Below are positions 1 through 5,316 of a DNA stretch of 34,618 bases, piece by piece; position 1 is the first letter of the stretch; each line of letters opens with the position of its first letter. A program made the position numbers and the translations under genes. The notes beneath the pieces were generated by a model. The model was not told where the DNA came from. It worked only from the letters and a program-made list of their open reading frames with translations, and did not search any database. Source of the stretch: Acidobacteriota bacterium (GTDB lineage: Bacteria > Actinomycetota > Actinomycetes > Actinomycetales > Microbacteriaceae); the NCBI GenBank assembly GCA_019351995.1, contig JABBOD010000031.1:1-34618 (forward strand), read 5' to 3'.

Positions 1-55
1 TCGAGCTTGGCGATCGCGATCTGCCGCTGCTCCCCCGAGACCTTCGTGTAGATCT
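1..55. repeat. Terminal direct repeat, left copy (circularisation overlap)
   Basis: Identical to 34564-34618. It lies inside the integrase coding sequence, covering the active-site Tyr region. A 55-base overlap at both ends of a contig is what a de Bruijn assembler leaves when a circle is opened. A true 55-bp phage terminal redundancy inside a coding gene is less likely. Confidence 0.9.
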
Positions 56-821
56 GGGTCGACTGCAGCGACGAGTGCCGCATGAGCTCCTGCACAATCC
101 GGATATCGACGCCGTGCTCGAGCAGACTTGTGCCGTACCAGTGCCGCAGCTGGTGCGCGGTCGCGTCGACGCCGGCGCGCGTGAGCGCGGCGCCGATCGT
201 CGCCGACACCGACTGCCGCGAGATGTGCGGCGTCGCCCCGTCCGCGAGGTAGGACGGGAACCAGAAGCCGTCCCGGGGGTAGACCTGCGCTTCGGCGACG
301 AGCAGCTCGTGCATCGGGATGAGGGCGTCCTTCCCTCCCTTGCCGATTACGCGCAGTGTCCGGGCCTCCAGGTCGACGTCGCGCCCGTGCAGCTTCGCGA
401 TCTCGTGCACGCGCAGTCCGGCCAGCGCGGCGAGCAGGATCATCGTCTTCGTCCGGCGCCGTCCGGCCGCCGTGAGGATCCGCTCGAGCTGGTGGTTCAG
501 CACCGGTCTCGGGACGCCCGCGGGTCTGCGCGGCACCGGCGCCTCGGCGAGCGGGTTGTCCTTGCGGAGCTTCGCCTTGATGAGCCAGGTGCAGTACGCC
601 GAGAGGTGCTGGTGGTAGGTCCACCGCGATCGCGGCGCGAGCCCGGGCTTCCCGATGAACAGCATCAGGGACGCGGTGGTGAACCGGAATGGTCCCTCGT
701 CACTGAAGGCGACGTAGCGTCGGACGCAATTGGCCCGCTCGACGATCGACCGCTCGCTGAGGCTCTGCATCTCCTGCCATGCGCGCCACTGGGCTAACAC
801 GTCCTCGACCTGGGGCTTCAT
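1..821 (-). CDS. int: Tyrosine recombinase (phage integrase), main part; gene continues across the window ends
   Basis: Site-specific recombinase joining phage attP to a chromosomal tRNA attB. Read leftward from ATG at 821 (GGAAGG ribosome site just upstream) it gives an N-terminal SAM-like core-binding domain (about residues 1-105) and a catalytic domain. Visible catalytic residues are Arg in GLRVHEIA, the HQLRH box (HxxR), a second His in MRHSS, and the nucleophile Tyr in STQIYTKVS, encoded by about bases 46-72. The frame is still open at base 1. On the circle it continues at 34563 and ends with TAA at 34545, giving 279 residues ending in PTVA, slightly short for the family. There is no large N-terminal arm-binding domain. 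It lies just left of attP and is transcribed away from it, the classical int-attP arrangement. The next leftward gene is the membrane protein at 34520, 24 bases beyond the stop. Confidence 0.95.
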   Translation of the reverse strand, partial: MKPQVEDVLAQWRAWQEMQSLSERSIVERANCVRRYVAFSDEGPFRFTTASLMLFIGKPGLAPRSRWTYHQHLSAYCTWLIKAKLRKDNPLAEAPVPRRPAGVPRPVLNHQLERILTAAGRRRTKTMILLAALAGLRVHEIAKLHGRDVDLEARTLRVIGKGGKDALIPMHELLVAEAQVYPRDGFWFPSYLADGATPHISRQSVSATIGAALTRAGVDATAHQLRHWYGTSLLEHGVDIRIVQELMRHSSLQSTQIYTKVSGEQRQIAIAKL

Positions 822-868
822 GGTCCGCCTTCCCGCGCGTCGTGCGCGTAATAGGCGAAACCTAGTGC

Positions 869-1189
869 TCAAGCCGCTCTGTCAGCGTACAAGTCGCTGA
901 CTAGTAATGAATAGGTCGGGGGTTCGATTCCCCCAGGCGGCTCCACATAGCCGAACGCGAGCCACGTGCGATTGACGCCCGTGGCTCGCGTCACCTTCTC
1001 CACGACCTCGACCAGGTCGCGCGGCCGCATGCCCTCTTCGTAGCGGGCCCACGCGTTGACGGTGAGGCCGGCCTTCACGCTCGCCTCTTTGAGGTTCCAG
1101 CCCATGGAGTGGCGGACCAGAGCCATTCGCGCGGCGAACGAGCTGAGATCGGGGACCCAGTCCAGAGCGACGGTGGGTGACGTCGTCAT
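869..1189 (-). CDS. Cro/CI-type immunity repressor whose 3' end contains attP
   Basis: Predicted DNA-binding repressor of lytic genes. The phage form has 106 residues. Residues about 17-78 form an XRE-type helix-turn-helix (MALVRHSMGW, then LKEASVKAGLTVNAWARYEEG). Residues 82-95 are read antisense through the tRNA-like attP (EPPGGIEPPTYS), and the remaining residues (ending DLYADRAA) come from phage DNA left of the core. Integration at attP must replace the tail after about residue 94 with host-encoded codons. The C-terminal Ala-Ala after a charged stretch resembles ssrA-type ClpXP degrons. There is no ribosome site; a TAGAAC -10 ends 6 bases before the ATG, so the mRNA is probably leaderless. 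It diverges from the excisionase-like gene at 1308. Repressor identity rests on position, fold and the attP arrangement. Confidence 0.85.
   Translation of the reverse strand: MTTSPTVALDWVPDLSSFAARMALVRHSMGWNLKEASVKAGLTVNAWARYEEGMRPRDLVEVVEKVTRATGVNRTWLAFGYVEPPGGIEPPTYSLLVSDLYADRAA
881..901. repeat. Inverted repeat beside attP core
   Basis: GTCAGCG (881-887) and CGCTGAC (895-901) form a perfect 7-bp inverted repeat with a 7-base spacer, ending 2 bases before the tRNA-like core. It could be an integrase or excisionase binding site, or a hairpin in the 3' end of the phage-form repressor mRNA. Its function is inferred from position only. Confidence 0.5.
904..945 (+). other. attP: attP core: 3' half of a tRNA gene (probably tRNA-Thr)
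   Basis: The stretch shows the end of an anticodon loop (GTAA), the 3' strand of an anticodon stem (TGAAT), a variable loop (AGGTC), a 5-bp T stem with TTCGATT loop (918-934), an acceptor 3' strand (AGGCGGC, 935-941), a U discriminator (942) and encoded CCA (943-945). No matching 5' half lies upstream, so it is not a functional tRNA but the homology that restores the host tRNA after integration. U73 with the GTAA loop remnant fits a Thr tRNA; the loop here reads CTAGTAA, so identity with a TGT-anticodon host gene would begin at about 904. The exact core limits need the host sequence. It lies inside the repressor coding sequence. Confidence 0.85.
957..989. repeat. Perfect 10-bp inverted repeat in the repressor gene next to attP
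   Basis: GCGAGCCACG (957-966) is exactly complementary to CGTGGCTCGC (980-989) across a 13-base loop. It lies inside codons for roughly residues 68-78 of the repressor and 12 bases from the tRNA CCA end. Possible roles are an integrase or directionality-factor site, or an RNA hairpin. Confidence 0.5.
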
Positions 1190-1195
1190 GCGTAC

Positions 1196-1225
1196 GTTCT
1201 AGCGCAACTCGCGCATTGCGCGCAA
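1196..1225 (-). promoter_or_regulatory. Leftward repressor promoter (leaderless)
   Basis: On the minus strand there is a -35 TTGCGC (1220-1225), an 18-base spacer and a -10 TAGAAC (1196-1201). Transcription starting 7 bases on would begin at the A of the repressor ATG (1189). The absence of a Shine-Dalgarno sequence agrees with leaderless translation, common in actinobacteria and their phages. Confidence 0.55.
1202..1225. promoter_or_regulatory. Candidate repressor operator
   Basis: GCGCAA (1202-1207) and TTGCGC (1216-1221) form an inverted repeat. TTGCGCGCAA (1216-1225) is a perfect 10-bp palindrome. Both overlap the leftward promoter in the divergent intergenic region, the expected place for autoregulatory binding by the repressor or the excisionase/Cro protein. 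Confidence 0.5.
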
Positions 1226-1271
1226 CCCGAGGTTTCTCTCGACCAGTGGTGCATATCACCGCGTGTCGCGC

Positions 1272-1301
1272 TTGACCCCACTCCGGGGGCGCCACCAGGA
1301 T
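1272..1301 (+). promoter_or_regulatory. Rightward early promoter (leaderless, for xis/cro-like gene)
   Basis: TTGACC (1272-1277) and CAGGAT (1296-1301) are separated by 18 bases, and the ATG at 1308 lies 7 bases past the -10. This is the same geometry as the repressor promoter, so the first early mRNA may also be leaderless. An AGGA at 1297-1300 could alternatively act as a weak ribosome site. Confidence 0.5.
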
Positions 1302-1307
1302 GGCCGC

Positions 1308-1490
1308 ATGGAGACGGATCTGGTGTATCTCACCACGAAGGAGATCGCGGACCGCTACCGGGTCTACCCCTCGACCGTCCGCCGCTGGGTCGAGAAGGGG
1401 CTCCTGAAGCCGTCCTTCATCACGCCCGGCGGCCACTACCGGTTCACGCCGGCGGACATCGAGGCGCTCGTCCAGGGAGCAGCTGCGTGA
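1308..1490 (+). CDS. MerR-like winged-helix excisionase / Cro-like DNA-binding protein
   Basis: A 60-residue DNA-binding protein. The sequence YLTTKEIADRYRVYPSTVRRWVEKGLL is the helix-turn-helix, and the GGHYRFTPADIEAL wing and helix follow, the standard layout of MerR/BldC/excisionase-type (helix_turn_helix_17) proteins. The ATG at 1308 is preferred over an upstream in-frame ATG at 1263 because the domain starts there and a promoter sits exactly upstream. It diverges from the repressor and is the first rightward gene. It is therefore either the recombination directionality factor that biases integrase to excision, or the Cro-like antagonist of the repressor, or both. Confidence 0.8.
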   Translation: METDLVYLTTKEIADRYRVYPSTVRRWVEKGLLKPSFITPGGHYRFTPADIEALVQGAAA

Positions 1491-1530
1491 GCGGCGCCCG
1501 ACGCATGCCCTGACCACGACCACAGCAAGA

Positions 1531-1559
1531 GGCCCGGCGCCTTCTCCGGACGCCGGGCC
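1531..1559 (+). terminator. GC-rich hairpin downstream of xis-like gene
   Basis: GGCCCGGCG (1531-1539) and CGCCGGGCC (1551-1559) form a perfect 9-bp stem with an 11-base loop. There is no U-tract. It lies between 1490 and the gene at 1581. It may attenuate or protect RNA rather than terminate fully. Confidence 0.5.
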
Positions 1560-1580
1560 CGACCAGAAAGGCCACTCCTG

Positions 1581-1796
1581 ATGGCACTGACCAGCAACAC
1601 CAATCCTCTCCCGCCCAGCACGAACACGCCCGCGCCGAACACCGCCACGCTCGCCGCGATCCGGGCCTGGAAGCCCAGCGACCGCTGGTGGCAGTTCGAG
1701 CTCCGGCCGTGGATGTACGCCGTCGCGATCGCCGCCGTCTTCGGCTGCACCGCCGCCGTCGTGGCCGTCGTCCTCACCCACGCCGCTGTCCGCTGA
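1581..1796 (+). CDS. Small single-span membrane protein
   Basis: 71 residues, not recognised. The N-terminal half is Pro/Asn/Thr-rich and polar (residues 1-30). An amphipathic Trp-rich stretch (DRWWQFELRPWMY) leads into one hydrophobic segment at about residues 46-66. A GAAAGG ribosome site lies 10 bases before the ATG. It sits first in the accessory block after the hairpin at 1531-1559. The likely topology is N-in with a short external tail. Function unknown; its membrane location is the only supported inference. Confidence 0.65.
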   Translation: MALTSNTNPLPPSTNTPAPNTATLAAIRAWKPSDRWWQFELRPWMYAVAIAAVFGCTAAVVAVVLTHAAVR

Positions 1797-1831
1797 GCGC
1801 CGTGAACCACCTCACCAGCAAGGAGCCCACC

Positions 1832-2551
1832 ATGAAGATCACCGAGCCCCTCATCCTCTGGCGGGGCAGCCACACGGCCGGCTCCGGGAAGGGCTGCGCG
1901 ATGAACGTGGTCTCGTGGGAGAACGGCGACACCACGATCACCGACTACCCCGCGTGCTCGGATCGGATGCTGGCGAGGATCGTGCAGGGCGTCAACGACG
2001 ACCTCGCGGGCACGGATGGGCGGCTGACGCCCGAGGATGCACTGGTCGCGTTGCGGCTCGGTCACGCGACCGTGGGCACCTCGAGCCACGGCCTGTCGGA
2101 CCTGGATCTGCATCGGGTCTACGTCCGGTGCGCGGTCTTCGCCGCGCGGAAGGTGCTGCACCTCGACCAGACCGGCACTGCGCTGCCCGCGATCATGGCC
2201 GCAGAAGCGTGGGCTGACCACCCAACCGCCGCCGCCGCCGCCGTCGCCTCCGCCGCCGCCGACGCCGCCGCCGCCTCCTCCGCCGCCTACGCCGCCGCCT
2301 CCTCCGCCGCCGCCGCCGCCTACGCCGCCGCCTCCTCCGTCGCCGCCGACGCCGCCGCCGACGCCGCCGCCGCCTACGCCGCCGTCGCCGCCGACGCCGT
2401 CGCCGCCGACGCCGTCGCCCGGCGTCGCTTCCGTGTGGAGATCGCGAGCGAGGTCATCGACCTGTTCAAGCACCTCACCGGCACCGGCCACGTCGAGCCC
2501 GACGAGGGCGCTGTCAGCCGCGCACTCCGTCAGATGGCCGCAGTCCGATGA
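1832..2551 (+). CDS. Conserved actinophage protein with long Ala-rich repeat tract
   Basis: 239 residues. The N-terminal part (1-125) resembles a family common in actinophages, with a GCAMNVVSW motif followed by TDYPACSDRMLARIVQGVND; its function is not known. Residues about 130-198 are almost only Ala with Ser, Asp, Tyr and Val (AAADAAAASSAAYAAA-type units), encoded by a GCC/CGCCGC-rich tract at about 2219-2420. The last 40 residues are ordinary again (VARRRFRVEIASEVIDLFKHL). AAGGAG lies 6 bases before the ATG. The stop overlaps the next start by 4 bases, so the two are translationally coupled. The repeat could form a long helix linking the two ends, and its copy number may vary. Confidence 0.8.
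   Translation: MKITEPLILWRGSHTAGSGKGCAMNVVSWENGDTTITDYPACSDRMLARIVQGVNDDLAGTDGRLTPEDALVALRLGHATVGTSSHGLSDLDLHRVYVRCAVFAARKVLHLDQTGTALPAIMAAEAWADHPTAAAAAVASAAADAAAASSAAYAAASSAAAAAYAAASSVAADAAADAAAAYAAVAADAVAADAVARRRFRVEIASEVIDLFKHLTGTGHVEPDEGAVSRALRQMAAVR
2219..2420 (+). repeat. GCC-rich trinucleotide/Ala repeat tract
   Basis: About 200 bases of near-continuous GCC codons with interspersed TCC, GAC, TAC and GTC, inside the gene at 1832-2551. Its regularity makes it prone to replication slippage and to misassembly. Confidence 0.85.
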
Positions 2552-2892
2552 CCGAACAGCAGCTGCCCGCGACGACGGACTTCGCAGCATTCCTCGCGGG
2601 GAACCGGCCAGCCACAATCGCGGAACTCTCAACCGAGCTCCACGACCTCGTCGCCCGGATCCAAGACGCCGGCGAGGCCGGCTCGATCACCCTCACCGTC
2701 AAGATCAAGCCCGACCCGGACCTCGGCGTGCTCCTCGTGACCGACGAGATCCGCGTTCGCGCCCCGCAACGCCCGCGCGGTGCGCTGCTCGCCCACGTCG
2801 ACCCCTCCGGGAACCTCACCACCGACGACCCCAACGCGTTCGCGATGTTCCGCGACCACGCCGTCAACCCGCGCACCGGGGAAGTCCGATGA
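2548..2892 (+). CDS. Hypothetical protein
   Basis: 114 residues, not recognised. It starts at an ATGA overlap with the preceding gene and ends in an ATGA overlap with the DUF6745 gene, so all three are coupled. An N-terminal helical part (ELSTELHDLVARIQDAG) is followed by a beta-rich segment (GSITLTVKIKPDPD, LVTDEIRVRAP) and a C-terminal DPSGNLTTDDPNAFAMF stretch. The beta pattern suggests a small soluble DNA- or protein-binding fold. No catalytic motif, cysteine pair or membrane segment is visible. Confidence 0.75.
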   Translation: MTEQQLPATTDFAAFLAGNRPATIAELSTELHDLVARIQDAGEAGSITLTVKIKPDPDLGVLLVTDEIRVRAPQRPRGALLAHVDPSGNLTTDDPNAFAMFRDHAVNPRTGEVR

Positions 2893-4112
2893 CCCGCCGC
2901 ATCGACGCGCTCACACCCGCCCAGCGCGACCGTATGGGCTCCTTCGCGCAGGACTGGATCCGGTACGCGTTCCGCACCGAGCCGCTCACAGAGGAGGAGT
3001 GGGACGTCTGGCGCTCCGGCGCTCGCGCGTGCTACGAGATTGCAGGGAAGCCGTTCCCGACGACCGTGGTGCGTGTGTCTTCGCCGCTGGTCGGCGCCTA
3101 CGCGGCACCGATCGCGAACTGGTGGATCGGCCAGCTCCGATCCAAGGAGGACTCGGTCGGGGACTCGGTCGGGGCCTCGGTCGGGGCCTCGGTCGGGGAC
3201 TCGGTCGGGGCCTCGGTCGGGGCCTCGGTCCGGGACTCGGTCCGGGACTCGGTCTGGGACTCGGTCTGGGACTCGGTCGGGGACTCGGTCTGGGCCTCGG
3301 TCCGGGACTCGGTCCGGGACTCGGTCTGGGACTCGGTCCGGGACTCGGTCCGGGACTCGGTCCGGGACTCGGTCCGGGCCTCGGTCCGGGCCTCGGATCT
3401 GTCGAAGTACATCGAAGCGCACTGGTCAGACGCGCTCGGCGGGCGCATCAGCGGCATCAACTGGTACACGACCGAGTGGACTGCGTTCTTCACGTACTTC
3501 CGTGACGTGTGCGACCTTGAGCTGCCCGACGGGATATGGGAGAAAGCCAAGGCCTGGGAGGACGCGAACTCCGCGGGCTGGTGGTGGCCCTTCGAGGACT
3601 TCGTCATGGTCTGCGACACCCCGACGGTGCTCGCCTACGAGACGATCCCCGGCAACGGCACCAAGCGCCTCCATTGCGAGACCGGTTCCGCGATCGCTTG
3701 GGCAGACGGATTCGGTGTGCATATGTGGCACGGCGTCCGAGTCCCCGCGTGGGTTATCGAGCACCCCAGCGTCGAGCAGGCGCTGAAGGAACGCAACAGC
3801 GAGATCCGCCGGTGCGCGTTCGAGGCCATCGGGTGGGACACCGTCATCGACGGGCTCGGTCTGCACCCGATCGCGACCGTTGCCGACCCCGCGAACGAAC
3901 CCCACGAACTCGCGCTGTACGAGCTCCCTACGGACATCTACAACCAGCGCGTGAACCTCCTGCTGATGACCAACGGGTCACCCGACCGGTCTGGCGCCCT
4001 CCGCCTCTACGGCGAGACGGTGCCGGCCGAGATCCGCGATCCCATCGAAGCGGCCGCGTGGCAGTACGACGTCGATCCCGACACCTATCGCCAGCTCATC
4101 CGACGTACCTGA
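2889..4112 (+). CDS. DUF6745-family protein with internal tetrapeptide repeats
   Basis: 407 residues. The C-terminal half (about 175-407) matches the actinobacterial DUF6745 family: GWWWPFEDF, LHCETGSAIAWADGF with MWHGVRVPAWV, IEHPSVEQA, ERNSEIRRCAFEAIGWD, and a closing block around ALRLYGETVP. Between N-terminal residues 1-87 and this domain sit about 20 tetrapeptide units of [D/A]-S-V-[G/R/W], encoded by 12-bp tandem repeats at 3150-3395. Such repeats are typical of this family. The biochemical function is unknown. The start at 2889 is fixed by the ATGA overlap. The gene is followed after 36 bases by the small protein that often accompanies DUF6745 genes. Confidence 0.85.
   Translation: MTRRIDALTPAQRDRMGSFAQDWIRYAFRTEPLTEEEWDVWRSGARACYEIAGKPFPTTVVRVSSPLVGAYAAPIANWWIGQLRSKEDSVGDSVGASVGASVGDSVGASVGASVRDSVRDSVWDSVWDSVGDSVWASVRDSVRDSVWDSVRDSVRDSVRDSVRASVRASDLSKYIEAHWSDALGGRISGINWYTTEWTAFFTYFRDVCDLELPDGIWEKAKAWEDANSAGWWWPFEDFVMVCDTPTVLAYETIPGNGTKRLHCETGSAIAWADGFGVHMWHGVRVPAWVIEHPSVEQALKERNSEIRRCAFEAIGWDTVIDGLGLHPIATVADPANEPHELALYELPTDIYNQRVNLLLMTNGSPDRSGALRLYGETVPAEIRDPIEAAAWQYDVDPDTYRQLIRRT
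3150..3395 (+). repeat. 12-bp tandem repeat array (about 20 copies) in the DUF6745 gene
   Basis: The consensus unit is G(A/C)CTCGGTC(G/C/T)GG, encoding Asp/Ala-Ser-Val-Gly/Arg/Trp. Units differ mainly at two positions, so the first residue alternates D/A and the fourth G/R/W. The reading frame is preserved throughout. Confidence 0.95.
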
Positions 4113-4148
4113 ACGACCGACCACCACAACCAGAGGAAGCAACCACTC

Positions 4149-4565
4149 ATGTCTCTCACCTACCAGGACGCCCTCAGCAAGGTCGGCGCCACCGTCCCCG
4201 AACACCTCATCGCCGACGCGGAGATCCCCGTCCTCACCGGCCCGCAGGCGCAGGGCGACCTCCTCATCATCCCCATCGCCGACACCACCCGGAAGCTCGT
4301 CCCGCTGCCCGAGGACGGCGTCCAGGTCGTGTTCGGCGAAGCGACCGGGAACAGCCACTACCTGCACCGCGGGTTCGACTCCCCCGACGTGCTCTGGGCC
4401 CGCGCCGACGACGGCCTCTGCCTCGCGCAGGTCCTCGTCCCCGCCGGGCAGTCCGCGCAGCTGATCCACACCGACGAGCACGGCTCCAACGGCATCGGCC
4501 CGGGCCTCTACGCGATCCACGCGAAGCGCGAGCTCCGCGACGAGATCACCCGCGTCCAGGACTGA
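4149..4565 (+). CDS. DUF6745-associated small beta-rich protein
   Basis: 138 residues. Recognisable features of the small protein often found beside DUF6745 genes are QGDLLIIPI (34-43), GEATGNSHYLHRG (60s), a C-terminal HTDEHGS, and a closing YAIHAKREL...RVQD. The conserved His residues (NSHYLH, HTDEH) could bind a metal, but this is inference. AGAGGAAG precedes the ATG by about 10 bases. No function is established. The recurrent pairing suggests that the two proteins act together. Confidence 0.7.
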   Translation: MSLTYQDALSKVGATVPEHLIADAEIPVLTGPQAQGDLLIIPIADTTRKLVPLPEDGVQVVFGEATGNSHYLHRGFDSPDVLWARADDGLCLAQVLVPAGQSAQLIHTDEHGSNGIGPGLYAIHAKRELRDEITRVQD

Positions 4566-4573
4566 ACACACCC

Positions 4574-4610
4574 GGTGCGGCCGGATGGTGGGGAAGCCAC
4601 CGGCCGCACC
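4574..4610 (+). terminator. Strong hairpin between genes
   Basis: An 11-bp perfect stem (GGTGCGGCCGG at 4574-4584; complement at 4600-4610) around a 15-base loop lies just after the stop at 4565. There is no clear U-tract, so partial termination or mRNA stabilisation is as likely as full termination. Confidence 0.55.
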
Positions 4611-4630
4611 CGAATACGAAAGGGGGACGC

Positions 4631-5074
4631 ATGATGAGCGTCGCAACCGCGGAGGCGCTGGAGGCCGGCACCGAAGCCGGCGTGGAGTGGAAGGTGCTGC
4701 TCTCCCCGCTCGGCAACTGCATCAACGGGTACGCGCGGATACCCGCCGGACACCCCTGGGCCGGCATTCGCGACTACGACGACATCCCCGTCGCCGTGCC
4801 GGGCGGCCTCACCTTCGGACCCGAGCCCGAGCGGAACCTCTTCGGCCGGGTGTACCCGGCCCGCGACTCCGAAGGCTGGATCGGCTTCGACACCGCCCAC
4901 GCATTCGACTGGTGGTCACCGCTCGAGCTCACCTCCGTCGGCGGCGCACCCCTGCCACTCAGCACCCTGAACAGCCCGGAGCCGTACAGCGTTGTGTGGA
5001 CCCGCGAGGACGTCGTCGACGCCGCGAGAGGCCTCGCCCGCCAGATCGCAGCAGCAACGGCGGTGACCGCATGA
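4631..5074 (+). CDS. Hypothetical protein
   Basis: 147 residues, not recognised. The start is MM at 4631 with AAAGGGGG about 8 bases upstream; the second ATG (4634) is equally possible. The sequence is rich in Trp and Gly with a central GLTFGPEPERNLFGRVYPARDSEGWIGFDTAH segment that looks like a compact beta domain. A C-terminal helix (REDVVDAARGLARQIAAAT) follows. No cysteine cluster or membrane segment is visible. It overlaps the next gene by 4 bases and lies in the operon leading to recT. Confidence 0.75.
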   Translation: MMSVATAEALEAGTEAGVEWKVLLSPLGNCINGYARIPAGHPWAGIRDYDDIPVAVPGGLTFGPEPERNLFGRVYPARDSEGWIGFDTAHAFDWWSPLELTSVGGAPLPLSTLNSPEPYSVVWTREDVVDAARGLARQIAAATAVTA

Positions 5075-5316
5075 CGCTGCAGCCGCCCGTCGAGACCCGC
5101 GTCGACGAGGACCTCGCCGCGTACCGCCGCGGGCCGGCCACGCTCGAGCAGCGTCTCAGCACGCTGCCCGCACGCGAGGTCGCCGCCCGCTACCAGGCGC
5201 TGCTCGCCCGCGTCGAACTCAAGGCCGCGATCCGCCGCCGCGACGCCCACACATCCGTCATCCGAGCCGAGCTCGCGCAAGAACGCCGCGACCTCATCCG
5301 AGGAGGGAACCGATGA
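5071..5316 (+). CDS. Small helical hypothetical protein upstream of recT
   Basis: 81 residues, highly charged (many Arg and Glu) and predicted all-helical (TLEQRLSTLPAREVAARYQALLARVELKAAI). ATGA overlaps on both sides couple it to the preceding gene and to recT. Position suggests a recombination or replication accessory factor. It is not recognised, and a coiled-coil or small nucleic-acid-binding role is only a guess. Confidence 0.7.
   Translation: MTLQPPVETRVDEDLAAYRRGPATLEQRLSTLPAREVAARYQALLARVELKAAIRRRDAHTSVIRAELAQERRDLIRGGNR

Noticed and set aside
904..945. A complete, functional tRNA gene
   Set aside because: Only the 3' half is present; no acceptor 5' strand or D arm lies upstream, so it is an attachment-site copy.
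882..1781. Long minus-strand open frame through the repressor, xis and beyond
   Set aside because: It is a shadow frame: it crosses the divergent promoter and the xis-like gene and reads WGNRTPDL, the usual antisense reading of tRNA T-arm sequence.
1436..2632. Minus-strand Gly-rich ORF and other long frames over the GCC tract
   Set aside because: Produced by the repeat composition; the + strand frame has the ribosome site, conserved domain and coupling to neighbours.
3150..3395. CRISPR-like array
   Set aside because: The 12-bp units are contiguous with no spacers and encode an in-frame protein repeat.
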